Shown piece by piece: positions 53,625 to 62,537 of a DNA stretch of 64,000 nt. Below the pieces are notes generated by a model, which had not been told where the DNA came from, searched no databases, and saw only the letters and a list, made by a program, of their open reading frames with translations. Origin of the DNA: Sphingomonas hankookensis (GTDB lineage: Bacteria > Pseudomonadota > Alphaproteobacteria > Sphingomonadales > Sphingomonadaceae); assembly GCF_028551275.1 (NCBI RefSeq), contig NZ_CP117025.1, positions 2,596,001 to 2,660,000 of the forward strand, given 5' to 3'. The translations under genes and the position numbers were made by a program. The first letter of the stretch is position 1; each line of letters begins with the position of its first letter.

Positions 53625-54383
53625 TCAGAACCGTCGCGACAGGCCGCTATACAGGCGCAACGCCGGCGTATTGTCGTCCAGCCCGGCAACGCCCCCGGTA
53701 TCGACGAAGAAGTCGTCCGACACCTGCCACGCCACCGCGAGCGCGAGGCGATGCTCGGTAACACCCTCGGCACGTTGCCATTGCAGTTCGGTCGTGAACT
53801 GACAGGCGTCACTCACCAGGACGCCAAGCCCGAGCGTTGCGGTCGCGGCAACCGCGTTTCCGCGCCCTTCGTCGCGCGGCATCCAGGCGAGTTCGGGTGA
53901 GAATTGCAGGTTGATCCGCTTGCTCAGGTCATAGGAGACTGGCGCGACCATCGCCACGCCCCAGCCACCACTGCCAATGGGGGAGCGGCCGACCGGCACG
54001 GTGACCGACGGCTGCAGACCATAGGACAGGCCCTTACCGTCCGGATTGCGCAGCGCGATCCGCGATCCGATCTCCAGATCGCCGGTTCGCACGACGTTGC
54101 GGCCGTTCGGTCGATCGCGGGCGATCCCGAGCGGTGTCCAGTCGATCTGCAATTCGCTGCGATCGGTCAGACCGAGCCGGAACAGCGTATCGCCGAACAG
54201 CACCATGTCGCTGTCGCTTGACCGTTCCCAGTCCGACAGCGCGGTTTCTATCGCGTAATGGCCTGCTTCGATGGTGCAGGCCGATTGCCCCAGGCTGGGC
54301 CGGGTCGGGCAATAGTCACGCGCCGCAGCAATCGAGGGGGTCGACAGCACCGCGACGAGCGCGGCGAATGCGATCCGCTTCAA
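53625..54383 (-). CDS. outer-membrane transporter-like beta-barrel protein
   Basis: This 252-residue protein has a signal peptide (LKRIAFAALVAVLSTPSIAA) and beta-barrel-like alternating sequence ending in YSGLSRRF with a terminal aromatic residue. The body resembles the Phenol_MetA_deg (PF13557) transporter family (ELQIDWTPLGIARDRPNGRN, YGLQPSVTVPVGRSPIGSGG). The start is a TTG at 54383 that overlaps the xthA stop (TTGA), so it is translationally coupled; no in-frame ATG fits the signal peptide. Its cargo, if any, is unknown. Confidence 0.72.
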   Translation of the reverse strand: MKRIAFAALVAVLSTPSIAAARDYCPTRPSLGQSACTIEAGHYAIETALSDWERSSDSDMVLFGDTLFRLGLTDRSELQIDWTPLGIARDRPNGRNVVRTGDLEIGSRIALRNPDGKGLSYGLQPSVTVPVGRSPIGSGGWGVAMVAPVSYDLSKRINLQFSPELAWMPRDEGRGNAVAATATLGLGVLVSDACQFTTELQWQRAEGVTEHRLALAVAWQVSDDFFVDTGGVAGLDDNTPALRLYSGLSRRF

Positions 54384-55150
54384 CGCAGGCGAACCCAGGT
54401 CGGCGCATGATCGCTGGCCTTTTCCCGCCCGCGATGGCTTTTGTCGACACCGGCATCGGCGAAGCGATCGGCGGCGATGGGGCTCAGCAACAGGTGATCG
54501 ATGCGAAAGCCGGCATCGCGCTGCCACGCGCCGGCCTGATAGTCCCAGAAGGTCCAGACCCCGCCCTTGGGAAAGCGCGTGCGGAGCGAATCCGTCCAGC
54601 CCTGCGCCAGCAGCGCGCGGTAACCGGCGCGCGATTCAGGCTGCATCAGCGCATCGGACTGCATCGCCCGGACCGAATAGACATCGTCGTCATTGGGGAT
54701 GACATTGTAATCGCCCGCCAGCACGACCGCGCGCTCCTCCGCCAGCAGTTCGGCGGCGTGCCCGCGCAACCGGTCGATCCAGCGCAGCTTATAGTCGAAT
54801 TTGGGTCCCGGCAGCGGATTGCCGTTGGGGAGATAGATCGACGCGATCACGACGCCATCGACCTCCGCCTCCAGATACCGGCTGTGTTCGTCCTCCGGCT
54901 CGCCGGCCAGACCGCGTTGCCGCTCGATCGGGTCGCTCCCACGTGCCAGCACCGCGACGCCGTTGAACCCCTTTTGCCCATGCCAGATCGCGCCATAGCC
55001 GGCGGCGCGAATATCCGCTTCGGGAAAGGTGTCGTCGCTGGCCTTCAGCTCCTGAAGGCAGACGACATCGGGCTGTTCCTCGGTCAGATATTCGATCAAC
55101 CGGGGAAGGCGTGCCTTGATGCCGTTGACGTTGTAGGAGACGATCCGCAC
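54380..55150 (-). CDS. xthA: exodeoxyribonuclease III
   Basis: XthA (about 256 residues) is the AP endonuclease and 3'-5' exonuclease of base-excision repair. Family motifs are VRIVSYNVNGIKARLPRLIE, VCLQELKASDDTFPEADIRA (metal-binding glutamate), LAGDYNVIPNDDDVY, FRIDHLLLSP and EKASDHAPTWVRLR with the catalytic Asp-His. The GTG at 55150 is preferred because homology starts exactly there; an ATG at 55180 would overlap erpA. It lies directly downstream of erpA. Confidence 0.93.
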   Translation of the reverse strand: MRIVSYNVNGIKARLPRLIEYLTEEQPDVVCLQELKASDDTFPEADIRAAGYGAIWHGQKGFNGVAVLARGSDPIERQRGLAGEPEDEHSRYLEAEVDGVVIASIYLPNGNPLPGPKFDYKLRWIDRLRGHAAELLAEERAVVLAGDYNVIPNDDDVYSVRAMQSDALMQPESRAGYRALLAQGWTDSLRTRFPKGGVWTFWDYQAGAWQRDAGFRIDHLLLSPIAADRFADAGVDKSHRGREKASDHAPTWVRLR

Positions 55151-55151
55151 G

Positions 55152-55478
55152 TCAGATCGCGAAGCTGGTGCCGCAGCCACAGCCCGATGCCGCCTGCGGA
55201 TTGGTCACGCGAAACGCCGCGCCGCCCAGCGACTCGACGAAATCCACTTCGCTGCCCCGCACCAGATCGAGGCTGACCGAATCGACCACCAGCCTCACGC
55301 CGTCCGTTTCGGCGATACTGTCATCCGCCTCGGCCCCGTCGGCCAAGCCGAAACGGTACTGGAAACCCGAGCAACCGCCCCCTTCGACCGACAAGCGCAG
55401 GATGGCGGGCTTGCCCTGTTTTTCGGCGATGGCAGCCACCCGCGCGGCGGCGGCGGCGGACAGGGTGACATCGGTCAT
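55152..55478 (-). CDS. erpA: A-type iron-sulfur cluster insertion protein
   Basis: This 108-residue HesB/IscA/ErpA family carrier transfers [4Fe-4S] clusters to apo-enzymes. The three cluster-binding cysteines are in VEGGGCSGFQYRFGL and in the C-terminal SGCGCGTSFAI. The ATG at 55478 (MTDVTLSAAA) is used; one four codons upstream is possible. It precedes xthA with a 1-bp gap. ErpA, not IscA, is suggested because no isc genes are present nearby; the subfamily is not certain. Confidence 0.9.
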   Translation of the reverse strand: MTDVTLSAAAAARVAAIAEKQGKPAILRLSVEGGGCSGFQYRFGLADGAEADDSIAETDGVRLVVDSVSLDLVRGSEVDFVESLGGAAFRVTNPQAASGCGCGTSFAI

Positions 55479-55541
55479 GGTCGTATCCATCCCGCCCAGA
55501 TAGGCGCACTGCCGCCTTACGGCAACGGCGCCCACATCACC

Positions 55542-56726
55542 TTACTCGGCGACGGCGGGGCCACCCATCGCCAGCCGCTGACGCTGTGCCCGGTCGGCGG
55601 CCATGGCGAGCTGGCCTGCCTGCAGATAGGGTGCGGGATTGACGGCCGATCCGTCGATGCGGACTTCGTAATGAAGGTGGCTGCCGGTCGAGCGACCGGT
55701 CGAGCCCATCAGGCCGATCATCTGGCCGCGCTTCACCCGTTCATGGTCGCGCACGAGAATTTTCGAGAGGTGGCCATAGCGGGTCGCGATACCCTTGCCA
55801 TGGTTGACCTCGATCAGGTTGCCATAGCCGCCGGCGCGCTCGGCCCGCGAAATAATGCCGTCGGCGGTCGCGTAGATCGGCGTGCCGATCGGGCCGGGAA
55901 TGTCGACCCCGGCATGCATCGCGGCGGTGCCACGGAACGGATCGGAGCGGACGCCGAAGTTGCTGGTGAAGGACAGGCTCTGCACCGGCTGATAGGACGG
56001 GATCGAGATCGCCGCCTGTTCGATCGTGTCGAGTTTCTTCCAGCTCATGAACAGAGCGCGGAACTGGGCATCGGCCTGCGCATCGGCGGTGGCCGCTCCG
56101 GCGGCAGCGGCCGCGGCGGTGGCCGCATCGACCGGCTCATAGGGTCCGCCCATCGCCGGCATCACGCGGCGCGGGTTCAGCCCCAGCTTGCGCAGCGAAC
56201 CGGCGGTCTGGGCATAGCGGGCATCGGCGACTGCCTTTGCCTGTGCCGCCATCGCCGCCTGCTGCCGCGCGACGCGGTCGAACGGGCGGGTGACGCTGTT
56301 CGACGCGCCGGCCGGCGCCTGATCGAGCGCGGCGAGTGCGAGCGTGTCGGCATTTTCCGAACCGGTCAGCACCGCGGCCAGCGCAGCCTGCCGCTTGTCG
56401 AGGCGGGCGGCATGGGCACGGGCATCGGCGTGGAGGCGGGCGACATCGGCGCGCATCGCATCGACCTGCTGCTGCATCGCTGCGACCTTGTCGTCGCCGG
56501 CAACCGCACCGGCCATCGCCGTGCCGATCGTCGCCTGTCCCATGCCATAGGCCGAGAAGGCGATGGTAACGGCCGCGAGACCGGCGGCAGCGGCCTGGTT
56601 ACGGCCGGAAATCGTGTGGCGGCGCAATTGCTTGCCATCGTGCAGGATAAAATGACGGGTCCGAAAGATCGAACGGAACCCCGTGATCGGAGCGACGTTG
56701 TTTTTCCATACGGAGGTAATCGACAT
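55542..56726 (-). CDS. M23 family metallopeptidase
   Basis: This 394-residue murein endopeptidase has an N-terminal membrane anchor near residues 45-68 (AAAAGLAAVTIAFSAYGMGQ), a coiled-coil region of about 90 residues, an alanine-rich linker, and a C-terminal LytM domain. The zinc-binding residues are in AAMHAGVDIPG (HxxxD) and GSHLHYEVRIDG (HxH). Such envelope proteins act in cell division or wall turnover. It stands alone, followed by erpA on the same strand. The start at 56726 keeps the anchor. Confidence 0.9.
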   Translation of the reverse strand: MSITSVWKNNVAPITGFRSIFRTRHFILHDGKQLRRHTISGRNQAAAAGLAAVTIAFSAYGMGQATIGTAMAGAVAGDDKVAAMQQQVDAMRADVARLHADARAHAARLDKRQAALAAVLTGSENADTLALAALDQAPAGASNSVTRPFDRVARQQAAMAAQAKAVADARYAQTAGSLRKLGLNPRRVMPAMGGPYEPVDAATAAAAAAGAATADAQADAQFRALFMSWKKLDTIEQAAISIPSYQPVQSLSFTSNFGVRSDPFRGTAAMHAGVDIPGPIGTPIYATADGIISRAERAGGYGNLIEVNHGKGIATRYGHLSKILVRDHERVKRGQMIGLMGSTGRSTGSHLHYEVRIDGSAVNPAPYLQAGQLAMAADRAQRQRLAMGGPAVAE

Positions 56727-56985
56727 TATGTCCCGCTTATCCGAGCGTTATGCGCGCCGGGCGAGCCGACACGAACGATGAACCCCAATGTCTTGACGGT
56801 ATGCCCCACCGCGTTGACCTGAGGCAGCACTTGCCGGAAATTCGCTATGGCACGCAAGCGAACGACCGTCGCTGCGCGTTAAAGTGCCGTACAGGTACGG
56901 CGAGCCGTTTAACCATAGGATGCCGGTGGGTAATCCCGTCGTTCTGCGCGACCCTTCGCGGGCGGGTGCAATCGATTCGTTCGGG
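56727..56985. other. intergenic region between bcp and M23 peptidase genes
   Basis: This 259-bp gap contains a small palindrome GCCGTAC/GTACGGC at 56887-56902 and short TTAA-type half-sites nearby, but no convincing promoter pair or small gene. Confidence 0.5.
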
Positions 56986-57441
56986 TCAGGCCGGAACGGC
57001 GGCAAGGACCTCCGCCGCGTGGCCGGCGACCTTGACCTTGCGCCACTGACGCAGCAATTTCCCCTGCGCATCGAACAGGAAGGTCGCCCGTTCGATGCCC
57101 ATATAGCTCCGACCGTACATCTGTTTTTCGACCCATACGCCGAACGCCTCGCACACCGATCCGTCCTCGTCGCTGGCGAGTTCGACGGTGAGGGCGTGCT
57201 TTTCGGCGAAGCGCTTGAGCTTCGCGAGCGTATCGCGCGACACGCCGATGACGAGCGCGTTCCGGGCGCGGAATTCGTCGGCCAGCGCGGAGAAATCCTG
57301 CGCTTCCCGGGTGCAGCCGGTCGTGTCCGCCTTGGGGTAGAAATACAGCACGATCGGTCGACCGATCCGATCGGACAGTGCAAAGCGCATGCCGTCTGCC
57401 GAGGTCAGATGGCCTGTTGGCAGGCTGTCACCGATTTCCAT
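56986..57441 (-). CDS. bcp: thioredoxin-dependent thiol peroxidase (BCP)
   Basis: This 151-residue peroxiredoxin of the BCP/PrxQ class reduces hydroperoxides. The peroxidatic cysteine is in YFYPKADTTGCTREAQDF near residue 47 (conserved TxxC), and the conserved arginine is near WVEKQMYGRSYMGIERATFL. Only one clear resolving-type cysteine is visible (GSVCEAFG). The ATG at 57441 overlaps the end of glnE by 14 bases, so coupling is likely. Confidence 0.93.
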   Translation of the reverse strand: MEIGDSLPTGHLTSADGMRFALSDRIGRPIVLYFYPKADTTGCTREAQDFSALADEFRARNALVIGVSRDTLAKLKRFAEKHALTVELASDEDGSVCEAFGVWVEKQMYGRSYMGIERATFLFDAQGKLLRQWRKVKVAGHAAEVLAAVPA

Positions 57442-60106
57442 CCTGTTCTCCCGTCGCGATCGCCGCCCATGCCGTCGTGACGCTCTGCCGCACCTCGTCC
57501 AGCCGGGCAAGCGCCGCCGGCCAATCGGCACAGCCCAGCGCTGCGGCAAGGATCGGCTGCGTCGCGGCGGAGGGCACCTGCCCATCGGGAGCGACGAGGC
57601 GCATCGCGACCAGCAGCCGCGTCAGGAAATCATGCGCCGGCCGAAGATCGGCGGGCAGCAGCCCTTCCCCTGCAAGGGCGCCGATCGCCTCGCCCAGTTG
57701 CGGCACCAGACCACGACCGGTCGACAATTGCGTGACATGCACGGCGAACTCGAGGTCGACGAGGCCGCCGGGCGTCAGCTTCGCGTCGAGCGGCCCCGCC
57801 GGCGGCTTGTGCCGCGCCATCTCCGCCCGCATCGTCGTCGCCTCGGCCGCGACGTCGCGCTTGGGCCGGTCGCCGCCCAGCACCCGGGCGATGATCGCCG
57901 CGGCCTGCGTCTGCCCTTCCGGCGAACCGACGATCGGCCGGGCGCGGGCCAGTGCCATATGCTCCCAGGTCCACGCATCCTCCTTCTGATACCGCTCGAA
58001 CCCGGCGAGCGAGACGACCAGCGGCCCCTGCGCGCCCGAAGGCCGCAGCCGGGTATCGACCTCATAGAGCGGACCAGAGGCGGTCTGCACCGACAGCGCC
58101 GCCGTCAATCGCTGGGCTAGGCGGTTATAATAGAGCACCGCCCCCAGCGGCTTGGCACCGTCCGATTCCGCCGCGAAGTCGCCGGTGAAGCAGTAGATCA
58201 GATCGAGGTCCGAGGCATGGGTCAGCGCGCCGCCGCCCAGTCGCCCGAGCGCCAGGACGATCAGTTCACTGCCCGGAACACGCCCGTGGCGCTGGGCGAA
58301 TTCCTCGACCGTCGCGGCCGCCAACACCCGGACCGCCGCTTCGGCGACCCTGGCATAGCCCGCCGCCACGTCGAGCGGATCGCCGGTCCCGGCCACGACC
58401 TGCACGCCCAGCATGAACCGCTTTTCGTTCACGACATCGCGGACATGGTCGAGCAGCCGTTCATAGCCATCGCCGCTGCGCGCCAGCATCTCCGCCGCCA
58501 ATGCATCGACGGTGCCGACCGGCTCGAGCGCGCGCGCGTCGATCAGCGCGTCCAGCAGCACCGCACGCCGCGCCAATGCCTCGGCCAGCGTCGGCGCGTG
58601 GCACAGGATCGTACTGAGCAGCCGGGCGAGCGCGGGTTGCGCCTCCAGCAGGCGGAACAGGTTGATCGCGCTAGGTAATCGCGCAAGCATCGCGTCGAGC
58701 CGCAGCAGCGCAGCCTGCGGATCGGACGCGGTGGCCAGCCCGGCGACCAGCCCCGGCAGGCTGTCCTCCAGCGCCGCACGCGCCGCGGGGCTGCGCAGCG
58801 CCGGATAGGCGCCGCCGCGCCAGTCGGCGATGCGGCGTGCGCCCTGTTCACCCGATGCGAAGCCCAGCGCCTCCAACCGTTCCGCCAGCGACTGCGGATC
58901 GGCCGGCAGGCGCGTGGCCGCCGCGCCGTCGAGCCGGTCGTAGATCGAGCCGACCGCCGCGACATGCGGGGCGAGCAGGTCGAGCAACGCCCGCCCGTCG
59001 TCCAGCCCATGCAACCGCGCCACGCGATACAGCGCGTCCTGCTGATCGGGAAGGCTGTGCGTCTGCCGGTCGTCGACCATCTGCAACCGGTGCTCGATCG
59101 TCCGGAACAGCGTGTAGGCGGCGTCCATCGTCGCGGCCTCGTCAGTCGAAATGCGACCGCTGGTCGCCAGCGCCGCCAACGCATCGCGGGTCGCTGGCAC
59201 ACGCAACGCCGGATCGCGGCCGCCATGGACCAGTTGATGCACCTGCGCGAAGAACTCGACCTCGCGAATGCCGCCCCGGCCGCGCTTCAAATCATAGCCT
59301 GGCCCGAATGCTTGGCCCTGCGCATAATGCTCGCGGATGCGCCTGGTGATCTCGCGAATTTCGCCGATCGCGCCGTAATCCAGCGCGCGGCGCCATACGA
59401 ACGGTCGGATCGCTTCGAGAAAGCGATTGCCGAGCGCCACGTCGCCGGCGACCGCCCGCGCGCGGATGAACGCCGCCCGCTCCCATGGCAGCGCGGCCGA
59501 TTCGTAATAGGAAACCGCCGCATCGATCGGCAGCGCGATCGGCGTGGCTTCGGGCGAAGGACGCAGGCGCAGATCGACCCGCAGGACATAGCCGTCGCCA
59601 TCGCGGGCCTGCAGCAGCTCAACCGCGCGCTTGGCGATCCGCACCGCCGCCTCGGCGGGCGAGTCCTTCTCCCGTCGCGGCAGGATTCCCGGATCGTACA
59701 GCAGGATCGGGTCGATATCCGACGAATAGTTGAGCTCATGGCTGCCCTGCTTCCCCAGCGCGATCGCCGCAAACCCGGCCGGCTCCGCCCCCGGCGTCCG
59801 GTCTTCGATCGCCTGGACGATCGCGCGGTGCAGCGCATGGTCGGCAAAGTCGCTGAGCGTGCGTGTCACGCGGGTCAGGTCATAGACGCCGGCCAGATCG
59901 CCGAGCGCGACCAGCAGCGCGACGCGCGGCCGCTCGATCCGCAGTTGCTGTGCCAGCGGCATATCGCCGCCAGCGGCGACGGCGGCCTGCACGTCGACGT
60001 CGAAACCCGCGATACGGTCGAGAAAATCCGCTTCCCGATCGATCAGGGTCGACAGGAACGGCGAACCGGCACGAACGCGCGCCAGCAGATCGGCTGAAAA
60101 CTGCAT
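57428..60106 (-). CDS. glnE: bifunctional glutamine synthetase adenylyltransferase/deadenylase
   Basis: GlnE (892 residues) switches glutamine synthetase off and on by adenylylation and deadenylylation. Two nucleotidyltransferase domains are visible: the N-terminal one with LGKQGSHELNYSSDIDPILL near residue 120 and the C-terminal one with LGRLGGGALTHASDLDLIYC near 620. Both keep the DxD metal pair. The central helical region links them. It lies upstream of bcp, with which it overlaps, and divergent from the NepR-like small gene. Confidence 0.95.
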   Translation of the reverse strand: MQFSADLLARVRAGSPFLSTLIDREADFLDRIAGFDVDVQAAVAAGGDMPLAQQLRIERPRVALLVALGDLAGVYDLTRVTRTLSDFADHALHRAIVQAIEDRTPGAEPAGFAAIALGKQGSHELNYSSDIDPILLYDPGILPRREKDSPAEAAVRIAKRAVELLQARDGDGYVLRVDLRLRPSPEATPIALPIDAAVSYYESAALPWERAAFIRARAVAGDVALGNRFLEAIRPFVWRRALDYGAIGEIREITRRIREHYAQGQAFGPGYDLKRGRGGIREVEFFAQVHQLVHGGRDPALRVPATRDALAALATSGRISTDEAATMDAAYTLFRTIEHRLQMVDDRQTHSLPDQQDALYRVARLHGLDDGRALLDLLAPHVAAVGSIYDRLDGAAATRLPADPQSLAERLEALGFASGEQGARRIADWRGGAYPALRSPAARAALEDSLPGLVAGLATASDPQAALLRLDAMLARLPSAINLFRLLEAQPALARLLSTILCHAPTLAEALARRAVLLDALIDARALEPVGTVDALAAEMLARSGDGYERLLDHVRDVVNEKRFMLGVQVVAGTGDPLDVAAGYARVAEAAVRVLAAATVEEFAQRHGRVPGSELIVLALGRLGGGALTHASDLDLIYCFTGDFAAESDGAKPLGAVLYYNRLAQRLTAALSVQTASGPLYEVDTRLRPSGAQGPLVVSLAGFERYQKEDAWTWEHMALARARPIVGSPEGQTQAAAIIARVLGGDRPKRDVAAEATTMRAEMARHKPPAGPLDAKLTPGGLVDLEFAVHVTQLSTGRGLVPQLGEAIGALAGEGLLPADLRPAHDFLTRLLVAMRLVAPDGQVPSAATQPILAAALGCADWPAALARLDEVRQSVTTAWAAIATGEQDGNR

Positions 60107-60193
60107 CCCTTCCCTCGGCGATCGACGCGACGGACTGCGATACCTATCGGCTAAAAGGATGAAACGAAACGTCTATGCGGTCGTTGGAAACAC

Positions 60194-60370
60194 ATGGCAC
60201 CGCATATCCCCTTGTCCGGCAAACGGCCCTTTGCGGGGCAGGTCGTGCGTCCGCCCAGCCCAACCGATGGTGTCGGCCGCGCGCTGCGCCATGTCTATGG
60301 GCAAGACAAACGGATGCCGCGCGCTTGGGAGGATTATCTGCGTTCGCTGGACGACCTGTCCGAACAATAA
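60194..60370 (+). CDS. NepR-like small protein beside ecfG
   Basis: This 58-residue protein begins MAPHIPLSGKRPFAGQVVRP and ends LDDLSEQ. Its core DGVGRALRHVYGQDKRMPRA, then WEDYLRSLDDL, resembles the NepR anti-sigma domain, with GxALRxxY and a second helix ending in (L/Y)LxxLD. It differs from the canonical NepR at 62354 in the linker and charge. It is convergent with ecfG, whose stop lies 8 bp away. The start codon is inferred because no strong ribosome-binding site is visible. It may be a second anti-sigma factor or an unrelated two-helix peptide. Confidence 0.5.
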   Translation: MAPHIPLSGKRPFAGQVVRPPSPTDGVGRALRHVYGQDKRMPRAWEDYLRSLDDLSEQ

Positions 60371-60377
60371 GCGCGAG

Positions 60378-61013
60378 TCAGCGTTCGCGGCTGAGATCGT
60401 CCACTTCGCCCATGATCGTATCGAGCACCGTCTGGCCGTTATTGTCCGGCTGATCGGCACGCGACGGCAGTTTGCCTTCCGACATCAACGCCTCCAGCGC
60501 GACCCGACCGCGCGCGACCCGACTCTTGATCGTGCCGACCGCCACGTTGCAGATTTCGGCGGCTTCCTCATAGGCGAAGCCCCCTGCCCCGACGAGGATC
60601 AAGGCTTCACGCTGCGGCTGCGGTAAATGCAGCAACGCACGCTGCATATCCGCCAGTTCGACGTGGCGGTCCTGGCTGGCCGGCGCAGCGAGGATGCGGT
60701 CGGCGACGAGATCGTCCCATTCGCCCTTGAACCGCGCCCGGCGCATTTGCGACAGGTACAGGTTGCGCAAAATGATGAAGGTCCAGGCACGCATGTTGGT
60801 GCCCGCCTGAAAACGCTGCCGCGCGGCCCACGCCTTCAACAGCGTTTCCTGCACGAGGTCGTCGGCCAGATCGCGACTGCCCGACAGCGACCTGCCAAAG
60901 GCGCGCAGATGCGGGATAACCTGCGCCAACTGCTTCTTGAACTCGGGATCGGGCAAGGCGACGTGCTCCCGCACCTCGCCTTCCACGTTCTCGCTGATGT
61001 CGGATTCAGTCAT
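60378..61013 (-). CDS. ecfG: general stress sigma factor EcfG
   Basis: EcfG (211 residues) is the ECF-type sigma factor that drives the alphaproteobacterial general stress response. Region 2 includes LRAFGRSLSGSRDLADDLVQ and ETLLKAWAARQRFQAGTNMR, and region 4 includes LPQPQREALILVGAGGFAYE and AAEICNVAVGTIKSRVARGR. It is held by NepR until PhyR-P frees it. It is downstream of phyR and a 45-aa protein on the same strand. Possible promoter elements TTGAAC and TATGTT lie within 60 bp upstream. Confidence 0.93.
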   Translation of the reverse strand: MTESDISENVEGEVREHVALPDPEFKKQLAQVIPHLRAFGRSLSGSRDLADDLVQETLLKAWAARQRFQAGTNMRAWTFIILRNLYLSQMRRARFKGEWDDLVADRILAAPASQDRHVELADMQRALLHLPQPQREALILVGAGGFAYEEAAEICNVAVGTIKSRVARGRVALEALMSEGKLPSRADQPDNNGQTVLDTIMGEVDDLSRER

Positions 61014-61127
61014 TCTTATCCGTTCGATACGCAGTCGGCCCGATAGGGGGCGGACCCGAACATAGGGTTGCGGATGTTCAATTGCCAGTGACGGCGCGGC
61101 CGTGGACCGTCACGCGCCGGCCCCGGG

Positions 61128-61265
61128 TCAGGTCAGCAGGATATAGGCCATGACCGCGATCGCCGCGACCAGGGACACCATGAGCACATAGCGGGTGACC
61201 CCGGGCGTTGCGCCGGCACGCGCCTCGGTGGCGGTGACATGGATGCGTTCGTTATCGTCTGCCAT
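61128..61265 (-). CDS. 45-aa membrane protein between phyR and ecfG
   Basis: This small frame encodes MADDNERIHVTATEARAGAT, then a single membrane span (YVLMVSLVAAIAVMAYILLT) at the C-terminus. It has an acidic, hydrophilic N-terminus in the cytoplasm and a tail anchor. It lies between phyR and ecfG, on the same strand. The composition and spacing support a real gene. No family is recognised; an anti-sigma or sensor accessory role is only suggested by position. Confidence 0.65.
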   Translation of the reverse strand: MADDNERIHVTATEARAGATPGVTRYVLMVSLVAAIAVMAYILLT

Positions 61266-61304
61266 CAGTCATCAACCCCCGAAATTCGTTTTGGGTCCGT
61301 ACCG

Positions 61305-62111
61305 TTATGCCGCCGCTTCCGGAACGGTCGCTTCGTCGAAGAACAACGCCTGGCTGATCGCCGCCTTCACCGTCGAGCGCTGGAACGGCTTGGTGATCAG
61401 GAAGGTCGGCTCGGGCCGCTCGCCGGTCAGCAGGCGTTCCGGGAAGGCGGTGATGAAGATCACCGGTACGTTGAATTCGGACAGGATATCCTTGACCGCA
61501 TCGATGCCCGAGCTGTCGTCGGCCAGCTGGATATCGGCCAGCACCAGCCCCGGACGATCCTGCATCGCCAGCGCCACCGCCTCGTCGCGCGTAACCGCGA
61601 CGCCGGTGACGTCGTGGCCCAGATCACGAACGATCTGTTCGAGGTCCATCGCGATCAGCGGCTCGTCCTCGATGATCATCACGCGTGACCGGGTCTGCTG
61701 CTCGATCTCGCGCAGCGCTTCGGCGACCAGTTCCTCGACCTCGTCCGGGCTCGCCTCGATCAGATAGGCGGCATCCTCGGTCGTGAAGCCTTCCATCGCG
61801 GTCAGCAGCAGCGCCTGGCGCGACAGCGGCGCGATCCGGGCGAGCCGCGCCTGCGCGATCGCTTCGTTTTCGGTGCCCGATGCACTCGCGGCGCCGAACG
61901 CCTCGGGCTGCGACGAGGCCCAGATCGCCTGGAACGTGCGGTACAGGCCCAGCCGGGGATCGACCTCACGCGGGAATTCCTCCGGCGCGGCCACGATCGC
62001 TTCCAGCGTCGCGCGGACATACTGATCGCCCTCGGTCTGGCTGCCGGTAAGCGCCCGGGCATAACGCCGGAGGAAGGGAAGGTGCGGCGCAAGCTGCTGT
62101 CCGAGCGACAT
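61305..62111 (-). CDS. phyR: general stress response regulator PhyR
   Basis: PhyR (268 residues) is the anti-anti-sigma factor. An N-terminal sigma-like domain (about 1-140: LGQQLAPHLPFLRRYARALT, RLARIAPLSRQALLLTAMEG) mimics EcfG, and a C-terminal receiver domain (about 145-265) has MIIEDEPLIAMDLEQIVRDL and the phosphoacceptor aspartate in LVLADIQLADDSSG near residue 189. On phosphorylation the sigma-like domain binds NepR and releases EcfG. The ATG at 62111 is used; the longer frame lacks homology. It is divergent from nepR. Confidence 0.96.
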   Translation of the reverse strand: MSLGQQLAPHLPFLRRYARALTGSQTEGDQYVRATLEAIVAAPEEFPREVDPRLGLYRTFQAIWASSQPEAFGAASASGTENEAIAQARLARIAPLSRQALLLTAMEGFTTEDAAYLIEASPDEVEELVAEALREIEQQTRSRVMIIEDEPLIAMDLEQIVRDLGHDVTGVAVTRDEAVALAMQDRPGLVLADIQLADDSSGIDAVKDILSEFNVPVIFITAFPERLLTGERPEPTFLITKPFQRSTVKAAISQALFFDEATVPEAAA

Positions 62112-62219
62112 GGTCAGGTAATTCTCCTTCGGCGCGACCCCGGAAAGCCGGAGCCGCAAATCTTCAATTCGACGAAACGGCAAGGAGAAGACGCCTCCCC
62201 CGAGTTCGCGTCAGGTCAT

Positions 62220-62245
62220 GGAACCAACGAGCGCGTCTTTAGTTT
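62220..62245 (+). promoter_or_regulatory. EcfG-type promoter for nepR
   Basis: GGAAC (62220-62224) followed by C, and after 16 bases AGTT (62241-62244), within AGTTTC. GTT is the most conserved part of the EcfG -10 element. It lies in the 242-bp phyR-nepR gap and directs rightward transcription to nepR and the kinase gene, consistent with autoregulation of the response. Confidence 0.6.
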
Positions 62246-62353
62246 CATGTGCGCTCGCCGCGCTGTCGCAGGGTCGCCTTGCAGCCATCGGCATGTGGTT
62301 TTTAGTTTCGTACCGGCGGCTATGGTCCGGGTTTCGGGGGAAGGCATTGCTTC

Positions 62354-62527
62354 GTGAAGGATGGTGAACAGGCGGCACGGCAGTCGAGCGCGAAAAAAGC
62401 GGTGACGCCTTCACCGGACAAGAAGGATACGTCCAACCTCGGCAATGCCCTGCGTGCCGTTTATCAGGACGCCGCGGGTGAGGCGGTTCCCGACGAGATG
62501 CTCGACTTGCTCAGCAAGTTGAAATAG
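62354..62527 (+). CDS. nepR: anti-sigma factor NepR
   Basis: NepR (57 residues) binds and inhibits EcfG and is sequestered by phosphorylated PhyR. The sequence ends with the diagnostic pair of helices: NLGNALRAVYQDAAGEAVPD and EMLDLLSKLK. The start is GTG at 62354, about 9 bases after an AAGG, with the frame running VKDGEQAARQ. It is divergent from phyR and 10 bp before the histidine kinase gene. This is the usual arrangement for the general stress locus. Confidence 0.85.
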   Translation: MKDGEQAARQSSAKKAVTPSPDKKDTSNLGNALRAVYQDAAGEAVPDEMLDLLSKLK

Positions 62528-62537
62528 CTCGCAGGAT

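Noticed and set aside
56727..56985. CtrA-type TTAA half-sites upstream of the M23 peptidase
   Set aside because: The half-sites do not have the required 7-base spacing to form a full CtrA box.
60159..60626. A 155-codon plus-strand frame at the NepR-like gene
   Set aside because: It runs in a different frame through the NepR-like protein and into the antisense of ecfG; the 58-residue frame at 60194 has the meaningful sequence.
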